DNA from: Zygnema cylindricum
Lineage: Eukaryota; Streptophyta; Zygnematophyceae; Zygnematales; Zygnemataceae
Direction: 5' to 3'
DNA length: 64,000 nucleotides
Assembly: GCA_037447655.1 (NCBI GenBank)
Contig: JBBHKE010001948.1
Location: 267,344-331,343, forward strand
The position numbers and the translations under genes are program-made. The notes under the pieces were generated by a model. The model was not told the origin of the DNA, searched no databases, and saw only the letters and a program-made list of their open reading frames with translations. Positions 32,610 through 43,831 of the stretch are shown here, one piece after another (the first letter of the stretch is position 1; the number at the start of each line of letters is the position of its first letter).

Positions 32610-33930
32610 ATATAGGGTGCCTATTTTCAATGGATCAAGGATTATCTGTTGGGAAGCCATGATGATAAGAGCTTAGTGTGAAAAAAAATATTAGGGTATT
32701 GTTATTGGACAAGTGAAACGTCCACCTCAAGAAACACCACCGGGATTTGGTGGAATAAGGTTTTTTGTAGCAACATCTGCTGCAACAAGGGAGACAGATG
32801 ATGGGGACAGCAGTGTGTCCGAAAATGGGAAAGAAAAAGAGACACCTCTTACTCCTATTGCTCCTATTCCCACGACATCCAGAGCGGCGATTGTGAAGAC
32901 CGTTGAGACCGATACTCAAATGTGGGAAGACACCAACATGGCTGCCAAGAACTTCATTCTGAGACACCTCACACAAGCTTTGGCAACTCCTCACCTTCAT
33001 GTTTACAATGCCGAGGAGTTGTGGGTGAGTTTGATAGAGATCTATAGAGCTGGTACAATTCATGAGCTCCGGTTGGGAGAGCAAAAGTTGGGAAACTATA
33101 CTTACAAAGGGGGAAAGATGTTAGACTACTATAATGATCTTTCTTATTTGTATATGGAGATGGAGAGTGCCGGATGGATAGGTACAATGAAGATGAAGGT
33201 TAACACTCTTATCATTAAGTTACCCGACGAGTATGAGAATATATTGTACAGAGTACAGGAAATGACTGATAGTTCATAGAAGTGGAATACAGTGGTCCCC
33301 ATGATACTTGTGCAAGAAGACACGATTCAAATCAAGAGAGGAGGAAAGAGCGTTCAAGCTCTAGCCGCCGGAGGGGACAGGTGGAAACTGGACCTGAAAA
33401 AACCATACAAAAGAGAAAGAGTTCAGCTTGGAGGACCAAGGCCCCCAAAGGGCCTATGTCATTTTTGCAAAAAGTCGGGACACTTTATCACGGATTGTGT
33501 CAAACTATAAGAGCCGAGGCTCCAAAAGAACCATGGAGGAGGTTCTTCCAGAGGAAAGAAAAAGGCACTTTTGGTCACAAAGGTGACGGGAGAGACCGAG
33601 GACGAGTCCTCTGAGGAGGATGGGGAGCTTCTTTTTGACGAGAGTCTGGAGTAGAAGGTTATCCCTCGGAGACAAAAGTGTGCCCTTAAAGCAATTCGGG
33701 AAGCTCCACATGGAGGATGGATCATCCACTCAGGTGCATCCATGCATATGTGTCGTGACAAAGACCTCTTCACTAAGCTAAGGAAAATCCCTATTGTAGA
33801 AATAGAGTACAAGGATGGGAGAGTGGGATCAATAGATCCAAAAGTCTTAGTAGAGGGTAAGACTTCTATACTCACATTTTCAGATGTACTCTACATTTAT
33901 TAGCTGAGTAAAAATCTTGTCTCTACGTCT

Positions 33931-34836
33931 GTGTTAGATGACAAAGAGTTTGATACCTTCACAAGAAAGGGAGTCTTTACAGCTAAGTATAGGGATGAAG
34001 TTTACTTCACGGCAGATATGGGTGGCCAAGGAATGTTTAGGCTTAACCTGAGTAATGAAAAGAAGAATGCTTACTATGTTGGTGTTCCTAAGTTGATGAT
34101 TTGGCATAAACGATTGGGGCATGGGCATTTTGATAGGTTGAGAGAAATGAAAAAGCTTGGGGTAGTAGAAGGCATTCAGTTTGGGGATAATGAAATGATG
34201 AATGATTGTAGTGGCTGTTCTCAAGGTAAGGCTCACAGACTTCCCTTTCCCAAAGCCGCCACATATAGAGGTGAGAAGGTACAAGATTTAGTCCACACAG
34301 ATATCTGGGGACCTGCAAAAGTGCCTTTGGTTGGAGGAAAGAGGTTTATGTTGAAAATAACCGATGACTGGTCTAGATACTCTAGAGTCTACTTCCTAAG
34401 AACAAAGTCTGAAACATCAACTTACTTCAAAGAATATAAAGCTTGGAGTGAGAAGTTGCATGGAACCCCCATTAAGAGGATAAGGAGTGATAATTGGGGG
34501 GAATATACCTCTAACCAGTTTGAGGAATACTTGAGAGATGAGGGAGTTCAACACCAGAAAACTGTACCATATAACCCGGAACAAAATGGGGTAGCTGAGA
34601 GGTTAAACCGAACACTAGGAGATAGTGCATGTAGTATGTTGGCCGACAAGAAAATAGGAAAGAGATTTTGGGAAGAGGCCATGAATTGTGCCAATTGCAT
34701 TAAAAATAGAGTCCTTACCTCAGCTGTAAAAGGAATGCCATCTTATGAGAGATGGGTGCGAAGGAAACTAGATATCTCTCACCTTAAAGTATTTAGTAGC
34801 CAAGTTTACAGTCTTGACACGGATAAGAAAAACTGA
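33931..34836 (+). CDS. Element B integrase-bearing ORF (301 codons)
   Basis: An open stretch of the B frame that covers the end of the gag-protease linker and most of integrase. The HHCC zinc motif is complete (HKRLGHGHF ... CSGCSQGK). The catalytic residues are visible in HTDIWGPA, RSDNWGEYTS and PEQNGVAERLNRT, although a normally conserved Gly after the second Asp is Trp. It ends at a stop in the KNWKLDAKG region. It is the best-preserved integrase in the S1-F cluster but has no own start signal. Confidence 0.7.
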   Translation: MLDDKEFDTFTRKGVFTAKYRDEVYFTADMGGQGMFRLNLSNEKKNAYYVGVPKLMIWHKRLGHGHFDRLREMKKLGVVEGIQFGDNEMMNDCSGCSQGKAHRLPFPKAATYRGEKVQDLVHTDIWGPAKVPLVGGKRFMLKITDDWSRYSRVYFLRTKSETSTYFKEYKAWSEKLHGTPIKRIRSDNWGEYTSNQFEEYLRDEGVQHQKTVPYNPEQNGVAERLNRTLGDSACSMLADKKIGKRFWEEAMNCANCIKNRVLTSAVKGMPSYERWVRRKLDISHLKVFSSQVYSLDTDKKN

Positions 34837-35588
34837 AAACTAGATGCTAAGGGAAAGCCCGGATACTTCGTAAGATATGATGAGAATGTCAAAGGATATA
34901 GAGTCTATGACTTAGCAAAGAGAGATATCATTCTGGTCAAAGACCTAATTGTCATGGATGAAGGGAAATCATTTGACCCTTATAAATATACCAAAAAGAT
35001 AAGAATCAGATTTGAGTCTGAAAATGAGGAATCCATCCTTCTCGAAAGGGAAATGAGTGAAACAAGGATTTTAGATTCAGGGGAGACCCAAGACAGAAGC
35101 AATCCACCGGAAACGTCACATATTCTTATAGACTTTGAGGAGACAGAAAAGGAGGGACCGGAAGCGGCTTCCATGGATAGTGGAGCCGATGAGACAGTAT
35201 GGAGAAATCCAAGACTTCCCTCCATCCCAGCCTCGAAGTTTGAGGAGGGGAGAAGGAACAGCAAAAGGATTCAGAAAAAACAAGGGGCTCACAATGTAAC
35301 TAAGCTATCTCACCTAGATGAGCATGAGTCATACTTGGAGGCAATAAACAATCCGGAGAAAGACAAATGGATTAGAGCCATAAATGATGAGATGGCCTCT
35401 ATCATGGAAGCAAATACTAAGGAACTAAAGGAGTATCCTTCGACAAAAAACCTATCTGCTGTAAATGGGTGTTTAAACTAAAACTGAACCCAGATAATAC
35501 TATTGAGAGATATAAGGCTCGTTTGGTAGCAAAGGGGTTCACCCAAAAAAATGGATTTGACTATGAGGAGACTTTTGCTCAAGTAGTT

Positions 35589-36587
35589 TGTTGAAATTAA
35601 AAGGCTTTCTTATGTATTTTTTATGTTTCTTAAGTAATCTAAAATAAGGAAGAAAAAACAGAGGCAACCTGCTTCTAGCTTCTCTCTCTAGCCCCATACT
35701 TGTCGTAGTCACTGGAGGCTGAAGAAGAAGCTAGAGCCATGGCTGCTTATGCTCCTCCTAGAGTCAGAAGGGAGTCCTTTGTTAAACTTAACAAAAAGGT
35801 TAACGGACCCCAGGATTTGATCTTGGTACCTACCGACCGTCTGAATAAACTAGCGTCATTACCATGCAGCCTAGAACCTGTGTCGAAGTATATAGGGTAC
35901 GATAGCTACTTAAAGATGTACAAATAGGAAAGTTCATTTAACTGACAAACGGACTACAATCATATAGATATGTTACATATAATCACATCTTAAAGTACTG
36001 CTTGTATTTTAACGACTATAAATTAAGGTCGATATCAATCAGACGGCGGAGGAAGAAGCCGACATCACGGAATGGACGATTTGGCGGTTTGCGGTCCCAG
36101 CCACGCCGGATGACACATGACAACATGACATTGTATGGCGACATCTTCGGAACATACCATGGCGAACCCGGAAATGGCAGGCGTCATCTTCTTGGCCATG
36201 TCGTACAATGGCCGTACAGAAAGTACTCAGTGCCAAGTGCCTTTCTGTACTTTACACTGAATTAATTGGCTTCGTACTTCAGTAGTAGAGGGATAAGAGA
36301 GGGGTTCAGGACTTAGAAAAGATATAGGTAGCAGCCTCTCTCCCAGAGCGCTTCTGTATAAAAGGTCATCTTTGACCATTGATAATTTACTGCTCGGGGG
36401 AGCAAATTCAACGATTCTCTTTGTGGCAGACTCAAGGGAGTCAGCTCTTCCAAGGGGTGCAGTTTGGTCAGTCTGTATTTTGTCAAGGTGTCAGCAATAT
36501 TCAGACAAAGCTTGAAGAATTGAGGTTATCCTAGAGGCTTCTAGCAAGCATCCTACTCTGAGTACCAATGGAGGTCTCACAGTTGCA
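35589..36587 (+). repeat. 5' LTR of element C
   Basis: 999 bp, TGTTGAAATTAAAAGG...AGTTGCA. The TATA-like box TATAAAA is at 36357-36363 and the hairpin GACTCAAGGGAGTC at 36429-36442. The gag ATG is at 36568. Confidence 0.9.
36357..36363 (+). promoter_or_regulatory. Putative TATA box of element C 5' LTR
   Basis: TATAAAA about 770 bp into the LTR, followed 70 bp later by a hairpin (GACTC/GAGTC) that is kept in the A, B, C and F LTRs. It probably marks the U3/R boundary; the transcription start cannot be read from sequence. Confidence 0.5.
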
Positions 36588-36602
36588 AGTTATGGGCCCA
36601 CC
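36588..36602 (+). promoter_or_regulatory. Primer-binding site of element C
   Basis: AGTTATGGGCCCACC, one mismatch to the half-tRNA-iMet complement. Confidence 0.65.
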
Positions 36603-36861
36603 TCTCAGGTGCCCATATTTAATGGGACTGGGTTCATCTACTGGGAGAGTATGATGATGGGAGCCCTATGTGAGAATAGATTTTGGGGAATAGTGAGTGG
36701 GCGAGTAAAGCGCCCATCCGGTCCTGCTATTCCGCCATGGTTTGGAAGAAGCATATTTGGTAGGAAACCAGATCCACCGTCATCAGAGGACTCAGAAGAC
36801 GGAGAAAGCATCGTGATGGAAAAAAGAGAAAACCACACCTATAGTAACCGGATCTGCTTTC

Positions 36862-38790
36862 ATGTCTCTTATTCCGATGAATGAGGAGAATGACATCGAT
36901 ACCCGGGACTACAACAACATGGCGGCCAAGCATTTTGTTCTCCGTCATCTCACACAAGGACTCGCAGGTCCTCATTTGCAGGTAGAAAGGGCATCCGATC
37001 TGTGGGATGCGCTTATAGAGATGTACCAAAGCGGTTCTATTCAAGAACAAAAGCTAGCAGATGAAAGGATCAATAGATACTTTCACAAAAGAGAGAAGAT
37101 GCTCGATTTTTGCAATGAGCTGGCTATACTCTTCATAGAGCTAGAGAGTGCCGGAAAAGTAGAAACCATGAAGGCAAAGGTACACTGCTTACTCATGAAA
37201 CTACCCGATGAGTATGAGAACATTGTGAATCGGGTACAGGATCTGCCGGATTCCAGGTGGATATGGAATTCTGTAGTTGGTATGATTCTCGTCCAAGAGA
37301 ATACAATCAAAATCCGGAGGGGAGTTAAGAATGGACAAGCCTTGGCGGTCGGAGCAAGTTGGAGAAACAAAGATTCACGCAAACCCCTTGGAAGTCATGG
37401 AGGGGAAGACCTGAAAAATCAATCCGATGAGTCCGAAACAAAGGGACCAAAGGGGCTTTGTCAATTCTGTAAGAAACCCGGGCATTATATGGCAGAATGT
37501 ACCAAAATGACTGAGCTTTGGATAAAGGAGGGGCAGACCGGGGGTGAAACACAAGGGAAGAAAAAGGCACTTGTCACACAGGTACTCGAGGAAGAATCCG
37601 ATGAGGAGGAAGATGAACTTCTTTTGGATGAAGAGTTGGAGGCAAAGACAGAAGTCGAAATCCCACGAAAGCAGAAATGTGCTTTCGGTGGACTGAAAGG
37701 TGAAGGAGGCTGGATTGTGGATTCAGGTGCCTCCATGCACATGTGCAAGGATAAGCATCTGTTCACTAAGCTCAGAAAGATTCCTACAGTAGAGATTGAA
37801 TATGGGGATGGGAGGGTAGTTACCACTACTTATGTAGGATCGGTAGATCTGAAAGTCGTAGTGGAGGGAAAATCCTCAATAGTTACGTTCTCCGGTGTAT
37901 TGTTTATTCCGGAGTTAAACAAAAACCTTATCTCTACATCTGTATTAGATGATAAAGGATTTGAAACTAGCACCAGAAAAAGAGCTTTTATAGCTAGCTT
38001 TGAGACAGATGTGTACTTCACTGCTGAGAAAGGTAGCCAAGGAATGTTCAGGCTTGCTTTAAGTAATGAAAAACTCAAACTTTACTATGCTGGTGTCAAT
38101 GATATTATGTTTTGGCATAAGAGACTTGGGCATGTGAATCTAGAAAAGCTAAAAGGAATGAAAAAGATTGGAGTAGTAGAAGGGATACGTTTTGGGGAAA
38201 CTGATAATATAAGTGATTACAGTTGGTGTGCTCAGGGTAAAACTCACAGACTACCATTTCCAAAAGAAGCAACCAATAAAGGAGAAAAAGTCCTTGATTT
38301 GGTACACACGAACATTTGGGGACCAGCAAGAGTGCCATCACCCGGAAGAAAAAGGTTTATGCTAACCATTACTGATGACTGGTCTCGGTACTTCCGGGTA
38401 TACTTTCTGAAAAACAAATCAGAAACTCCCGAGTATTTTAAACAATATAAAGCATGGGCCGAGAAGCTTCACGAGACCTCAATAAAAAGAGTAAGAAGTG
38501 ACAATGGAGGGGAATATACCTCCAATCAGTTTGAGAAGTTTTTAAGAGAGGATGGTGTGCAACATCAAAAGACAGTTTCGGAAAACCCGGAACAGAATGG
38601 TGTTGCCGAAAGATTGAATAGGACCCTGAATGATAGTGCCCGGAGTATGTTGTCAAATAAAAGGATAGGAAAAAGATTTTGGGCCGAAGCTATAAATTGT
38701 GCCAATTATTTGAGAAATATAGTACTTACTTTGGCGGTGAAAGACCAAACTCCATATGGGAGATGGACTGGCCAAAAACCAAATCTATAG
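36862..38790 (+). CDS. Element C gag-protease-integrase ORF (642 codons)
   Basis: This is the longest open frame of the cluster. Gag contains MAAKHFVLRHLTQ and LLMKLPDEYENI and a complete zinc knuckle (CQFCKKPGHYMAEC, 200-213). Protease has WIVDSGAS (Asp 287). In integrase the two His of the zinc motif are present (419, 424), but the first Cys is Tyr (SDYSWCAQGK). The first catalytic Asp is Asn (HTNIWGPA, position 484). The second Asp (RSDNGGEYTS) and the Glu (PEQNGVAERL) are kept. The ORF ends in an out-of-frame stop after GQKPNL. Although open, the integrase would be catalytically dead. Confidence 0.8.
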   Translation: MSLIPMNEENDIDTRDYNNMAAKHFVLRHLTQGLAGPHLQVERASDLWDALIEMYQSGSIQEQKLADERINRYFHKREKMLDFCNELAILFIELESAGKVETMKAKVHCLLMKLPDEYENIVNRVQDLPDSRWIWNSVVGMILVQENTIKIRRGVKNGQALAVGASWRNKDSRKPLGSHGGEDLKNQSDESETKGPKGLCQFCKKPGHYMAECTKMTELWIKEGQTGGETQGKKKALVTQVLEEESDEEEDELLLDEELEAKTEVEIPRKQKCAFGGLKGEGGWIVDSGASMHMCKDKHLFTKLRKIPTVEIEYGDGRVVTTTYVGSVDLKVVVEGKSSIVTFSGVLFIPELNKNLISTSVLDDKGFETSTRKRAFIASFETDVYFTAEKGSQGMFRLALSNEKLKLYYAGVNDIMFWHKRLGHVNLEKLKGMKKIGVVEGIRFGETDNISDYSWCAQGKTHRLPFPKEATNKGEKVLDLVHTNIWGPARVPSPGRKRFMLTITDDWSRYFRVYFLKNKSETPEYFKQYKAWAEKLHETSIKRVRSDNGGEYTSNQFEKFLREDGVQHQKTVSENPEQNGVAERLNRTLNDSARSMLSNKRIGKRFWAEAINCANYLRNIVLTLAVKDQTPYGRWTGQKPNL

Positions 38791-40916
38791 TTTTCGGTAG
38801 TAAAGTTTTCAGTTTAGATACAGATAGATCTAAGTGGAAACTAGATCTTAAAGGGAAACCCGGATACTTGTTAGGATATGATGAGGATGTAAAAAGGTAT
38901 AGAGTGTATGATCTAAAAAGAGAAGATATAATTCTAGTATAGCACCCGGTAGCTATATTTGAAGGGAAGTCGGTAGATCCCGTCAAATCCTCAAAGTCAG
39001 CCAGAATCAGATTTGAGTCAGATAATTCTGATGACTTTCACCTTCCTAACTAACCGGGTCTCCAAGAAGAAGATATCCTTGCAAGCTCAGAACAGACCGA
39101 GAAAGACTTGGAAACACCGGTGACACCAATACCTGAAGCGAAAGACGTGGTGGAAACGGATATGGATCCGAGGGACAGGGGAGAAGCTATGGTGATTCGA
39201 AAGAATCCACGAGAACCATCTATTCCGGCCACAGTTTTGGAGGGAGGAAGAAGAAGCAACAAAAGGCTTCAAGAGAAACAAGTTAACAAAAAGGTAACTA
39301 AACTTTCTCACCCGGATGAACCTGAAACATATCGAGAGACAATGAACTGTCCGGAGAGAAACCGATGGAAGACGGCCATTAATGAAGAGATGGCTTCAAT
39401 CATGGCGGCAGATATATGGGAGTTGGTGGACTGTCCACCTGATCGCAAACCAATTAGATGTAAGTGGGTTTTCAAATTGAAACTGAATCCTGAAAATACT
39501 ATTGAGCGTTATAAGGCCCGGTTAGTGGCCAAAGGTTTTACTCAGAAAGAGGGAATAGACTACGAAGAAACCTTTGCTCCAGTCGTCAAATTTCCCTCAG
39601 TCCGGATACTTCTCAGTCTGGTAGTTGTAGAAGACATGGAAGTACACCAGATGGACATCAAAACTGCCTTTTTGCATGGAGAACTGGAGGAGGAGATCTT
39701 CATGCGACAGCCGGAAGGATTCGTGGAACAAGGAGAAAAAGTAAGGTATGTCGGCTGATCAAATCTCTTTATGGTTTGAAACAGGCGCCCAGACAGTGGA
39801 ACAAGAAACTTAATGAGTTCCTTATTGGTCTGGGATACATTCGGATCAGTTCAAATCATTCAATTTATGTTTTTGAAGATGAGAAAGGTGTCATCTTTAT
39901 TGCAATTTACGTTGATGATTTGCTTGTTCAGAGTAAGTCAATGGAGAAAATTAACAAACTAAAAACATATATGAAGGTAAGATTTGAGATGAAGGACATG
40001 GGGAAAGCGAGATATATTATGGGAATACAAGTAGAGAGAGATAGACAAAAGAGAATAATTAGACTAACTTAGAAAGAGGCAATTGGAAACATGTTGGGAA
40101 AATTTCAGATGGACAAAGCCAACAGTTGTACAACTCCCATGGATCTAAAGAAAGGAAGTAAGGGGAATGAGGAAGGAGACATTCTAATTCTAGATGATGA
40201 ACAAGGTCCAGAAGAGAGGAAGTTCATGCAGACTATTCCATACAGACAGGTAGTGGGCAGTCTGATTTATTTCATGAATTGTACCAGATCGGATTTGGCA
40301 GCAGCTGTAGGAGTGCTAAGTAGGAGTCTGAATGCTCCGACCAAAAAGGATTGGGAAACTGTAAAAGGGTCTTCAAATATCTCATAGGAACTAGGGATCT
40401 ATGGTTGTATCTGGGTGGGGAATATATTGACATCACCACTTGGAGTGATGCCAGCTATGGGGATGCTCTGATGCGAAGATGTACATCTGGATACGTGTCG
40501 TATGTGGGGAATGGTGCATGTTGCTGGAGCAGCAAGCAGTAAAATGTCATTGCTCAGTCCACCATGGAGGTTGAGTATATGGCATCTTGCTCTGCTGTGA
40601 AGGAATTGATGTGGGTCAAATCCTTGCTTGGTGAATTGGGACATCTTAAGATTAGAATTCAGAAAATATTCTGTGATAATCAAGCAGTAATTGCAATTGC
40701 TGCTAATCCTAAACATCACTTTAAAGCAAAGCACATGAATATCAGACTTAGCTTTGTTAGGGAAAAAGGTGGAGAACAAAATAATAAGTCTAGAATATAG
40801 ACCAGACGGTGAAATGGTGGCAGACATGATGACAATGCCAGTGCCTTCTCCTAATTTAATATATTGCAGAGAGAAGTGTGGACTCAAACTAAAAGGTGAC
40901 TAGAAAATAAGGGGAG

Positions 40917-41915
40917 TGTTGAAATTAAAAGGCTTTCTTATGTATTTTCTAGGTTTCTTAAGTTATCTAAAATGAGGAAGGAGAAGTAGAGGCAGCCTGC
41001 TTCTAACTTCTCTCTCTAGCCCCCATACTTGTCGTAGTCACTGGAGGTTGAAGAAGAAGCTAGAGCCATGGCTGCCTATGCTTCTCCTAGAGTCAGAAGG
41101 CAGTCCTTTGTTAAACTCACCAAAAAGGTTAACGGACCCAGGATTTGATCCTGGTACCTAGCGTCCGTCTGAATAGACCATCGTTTTGACCATACAGCCT
41201 AGATCCTGTGTCGAATTATATAGGGTACGATAGCTACTTAAAGATGTACAAATAGGAAAGTTAATTTAACTAACGAACGAACTACAATCATATAGATATG
41301 TTAGATATAATCACATCGAAAAGTACTGCTTGTATTTTAACGGCTATAATTTAAGGTCGATATCAATCGGACGGCGCAGGAAGAAGCCGGCATCGAGGAA
41401 TGGACGATTTGGCGATTTGCGGTCGAAGCCACGCCAGATGACACGTCGCAACATGACATTAGATGGCGACATCTCCGAAACATACCATGGCGAACCAGGA
41501 AATGGTAGGCGTCATCTTCTTTGCCATGTCGTACAATGGTCTTACAGAAAGTACTCAGGGCCAAGTACCTTTCTGTACTGTACATTGAATTAATTGGCTC
41601 CGTACTTTAATAGTATAGGGATAAGACAGGGGTTCAAGACTAAGAAAAGATTTAGGTAGCAACCTCTCTCCCACAGCGCTTTTGTATAAAATGTCATCTT
41701 TGACCATTGATGATTTACTGCTCAAGGGAGCAAATTCAACGATTCTTTTTGTGGCAGATTCAAGGGAGTCAGCTCTTCCAAGCGGTGCGGTTTGGTCAAT
41801 CTATATTGTGTCAGGGTGTCAGCAATATTCAGACAAAGCTTGAAGCACTGAGGTTATCATAGAGGCTTCTAGCAAGCTGCCTACTCTGAGTACTAATGGA
41901 GGTCTCAAAGTAGCA
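40917..41915 (+). repeat. 3' LTR of element C
   Basis: 999 bp, the same length as the 5' copy and closely similar. It ends AAGTAGCA and is followed by the second target-site copy TTGTT. Confidence 0.9.
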
Positions 41916-41942
41916 TTGTTTGGTTCCCATCAGTAAGGATTC
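41916..41942 (+). other. 27-bp remnant of element B reverse transcriptase
   Basis: TTGTTTGGTTCCCATCAGTA and the next seven bases continue the RT frame of B beyond the C insertion. The LTR of element D starts immediately afterwards. Confidence 0.8.
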
Positions 41943-42928
41943 TGTTGAAATTATTAGTTTTATATGGTATTTTCAAGGTCTAAATTTAGTACAAATAGAA
42001 AAAGAAAAAGGCGGACAGCCTGCCTCCACCTCCTCTCTCTACCCACCATACTTGTCGTAGTCACTGAGGGATAGAGAGGGTGGCTGAGCCATGGCTGTCC
42101 TAGCTTAAGCAGGCATGGCTAAAGAGTGACTTATGTCACTCTCAACAAAAGGTTGAGTCCGGCAGGACTCGAACCTCTGACCGGCAGAGCACGGCGTACC
42201 CGTTAGCTCTAACCAGTCTGTCGTAGAAGTCCGTTAGGGTACATAAGGTTTGATAATTATATAAACACTGTTAAAACCATGATTCCAATTAACAGGATGA
42301 CGAACAGAAGAACATAGAACCAATATTATATAGTGCGAACATTATCACGCACGAAAACAAATGAATCGAACAATTGTGTTGACGACAGACATTTAATGTC
42401 GGATTTAATCCGACGGCGTATATCACTGCCGAGATCGCAGAATGGTCACTTTGGCGTTTATGGACGTGGCATGACGTGGCGCCACGGGGAGGGATGACAT
42501 TTGGTCGCAGGAATTCCGACGAACATAAGGACAAGTTAAAAGTGGACACGCGTCCACTCAATGGCGTTGCCGTACATAGGCCGTACAGAAAGTACATCGG
42601 CCATAGTACTTTTCAGTACCCTACAGTGATCTGATTGGTTTGTACTTCAATAGATAGGGGTTGTGAGAGGGATTTAGGACTTAGAGAATTTGGTAGATAG
42701 GTACCTCTCTCACTTGGCATTTTTGCCGACTCATAACTTATCAGCTGGTTGGCCGTTTTTAGTAATTCTTTTTGCTACGGACTCAACGGAGTCTAGGCTA
42801 CACAGGGATGTAGTCAATTTTTAAGTTTGCCTTCTTGGGCAGCAGTGGTTGTGGCTTGAAGTGGGTTAGTTAAATACTATCTAGAGGCTTCGTGTATTCT
42901 GTAGTCCAATGGAGGACACAGAATTGCA
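41943..42928 (+). repeat. 5' LTR of element D (type alpha)
   Basis: 986 bp, TGTTGAAATTATTAG...GAATTGCA. The antisense strand of 42165-42175 is a perfect B box (GGTTCGAGTCC). The stretch further along that strand contains TGGTTAGAGC, as in tRNA D arms. The gag ATG is at 42909. Confidence 0.8.
42120..42240 (-). other. Antisense tRNA-like module in the D LTR (representative)
   Basis: On the minus strand, TGGTTAGAGC is followed 39 bases after its GG by GGTTCGAGTCC, a perfect B box. Related modules sit at the same place in the LTRs of A and D (this form) and of B, C, S1 and F (a diverged form with GGATCAAATCC or GGTTCATTTCC). The A box is weak and stems pair only partly. It may descend from a tRNA or SINE captured by an ancestral LTR. 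Confidence 0.35.
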
Positions 42929-42943
42929 GGTTATGGTCCCACC
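42929..42943 (+). promoter_or_regulatory. Primer-binding site of element D
   Basis: GGTTATGGTCCCACC, one mismatch to the consensus. Confidence 0.65.
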
Positions 42944-43831
42944 CTCTAGGGTGCCCACCTTTAATGGATCTGGGTTCATCTATTGAGAAGCCATGATGAT
43001 GGGAGCTTTGTGCGAAAATCGATACTGGGGTATCGTTAGTGGACAAGTGAAACGTCCAACTTCGGGAACTCCACCATGATTTGGAGGAGTAAGGTTTCAT
43101 ACAGCAACGGCAGCCTCAGCGGAGGAGGTAGATGAAGGGGACAACAGTGTGTCCGAAAAGGGGAAAGGGAAGGAGACACCCCTCACTCCTATTGCCACTG
43201 TACCGAGAGCAGCGACCGTGAAAACCGCGGAGAACGATACTTAAATATGGGAGGATGTAAACATGGCTGCCAAGAACTTCATTCTGAGGCACCTCACTCA
43301 AGCTTTGGTCACTCCTCATCTTCACATTTAGAAGGCCAAAGAGTTGTGGGTGAGTTTGGTGGAGATTTATAGAGCTGGAACTATTTAGGAGCTCCAGTTC
43401 GCTGAGCAAAAGCTAGTGAATTACACTTACAAAGGAGGAAAGATGTTAGATTATTGAAATGATCTTTCTAGTTTGTATATGGAGATGGAAAGTGCCGGGT
43501 GGATTTGTACAATGAAAATGAAAGTTAACACCCTTATCATGAAGTTACCAGATGTGTTCGAGAACATAGTGTACCGAGTACAGGAAATGCCTGATAGTTC
43601 ATGGAAATGGAACACAATAGTCAAGATGATACTTGTGCAGGAAAACACAATGGAGATTAGGAGAGGAGCAAAGAGCATTAAATCTCTAGCAGCAGGAGGG
43701 GACCAATGGGGGAAGGACTCAAAGAAAACGTACAAAGGGGATAGAGATCATTCTGGACGATCGAGGCCCCGAAAGGATCTTTGTCATTTTTGCAAAAAAT
43801 CGAGACACTTCATTGAGATTGTATCAAGCTG

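Larger units (their letters stand above)
32575..35588 (+). pseudogene. Element B gag-pol pseudogene, cut inside RT by element C
   Basis: The LTR-embedded start codon is ATA instead of ATG. From about 32713 to 35481 the coding sequence stays in one frame, with nonsense codons near 33278, 33508, 33653, 33901 and 34834 and a frameshift near 35450. The zinc knuckle is intact (CHFCKKSGHFITDC). The protease catalytic Asp is His (WIIHSGAS). Integrase is well kept. Within RT the sequence reaches EETFAQVV and is then interrupted by element C; 27 bp of RT reappear at 41916-41942 after C. The B sequence beyond that point is not found in the window. Confidence 0.85.
36568..40903 (+). pseudogene. Element C gag-pol pseudogene
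   Basis: Gag begins at the LTR-embedded ATG, loses one base near 36608, and returns to the first frame before 36862. The main ORF 36862-38790 carries gag to integrase. A small deletion near 38788 shifts the frame. The linker and RT then follow in the other frame (39108-39758, with KTAFLHGEL), broken by stops near 38940 and 39051, and shift again near 39745. The RT core (KQAPRQW, IYVDDLLV) is at 39776-40072, with a TAG after RLT. RNase H is spread over 40091-40800 with two more shifts and a stop before NVIAQSTMEVEYMAS. About five frameshifts and four stops make it inactive, although identity to the family is high. Confidence 0.85.
35589..41915 (+). mobile_element. Element C: complete Copia insertion inside element B
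   Basis: The 6327-bp element has two LTRs of 999 bp each. The flanking five bases are TAGTT on the left and TTGTT on the right, a target duplication with one mismatch. Removing C and one copy joins the RT frame of B exactly (the VV...FPSVRI motif), which confirms the nesting. The internal region spans 36588-40916 and ends in AATAAGGGGAG. Confidence 0.9.
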
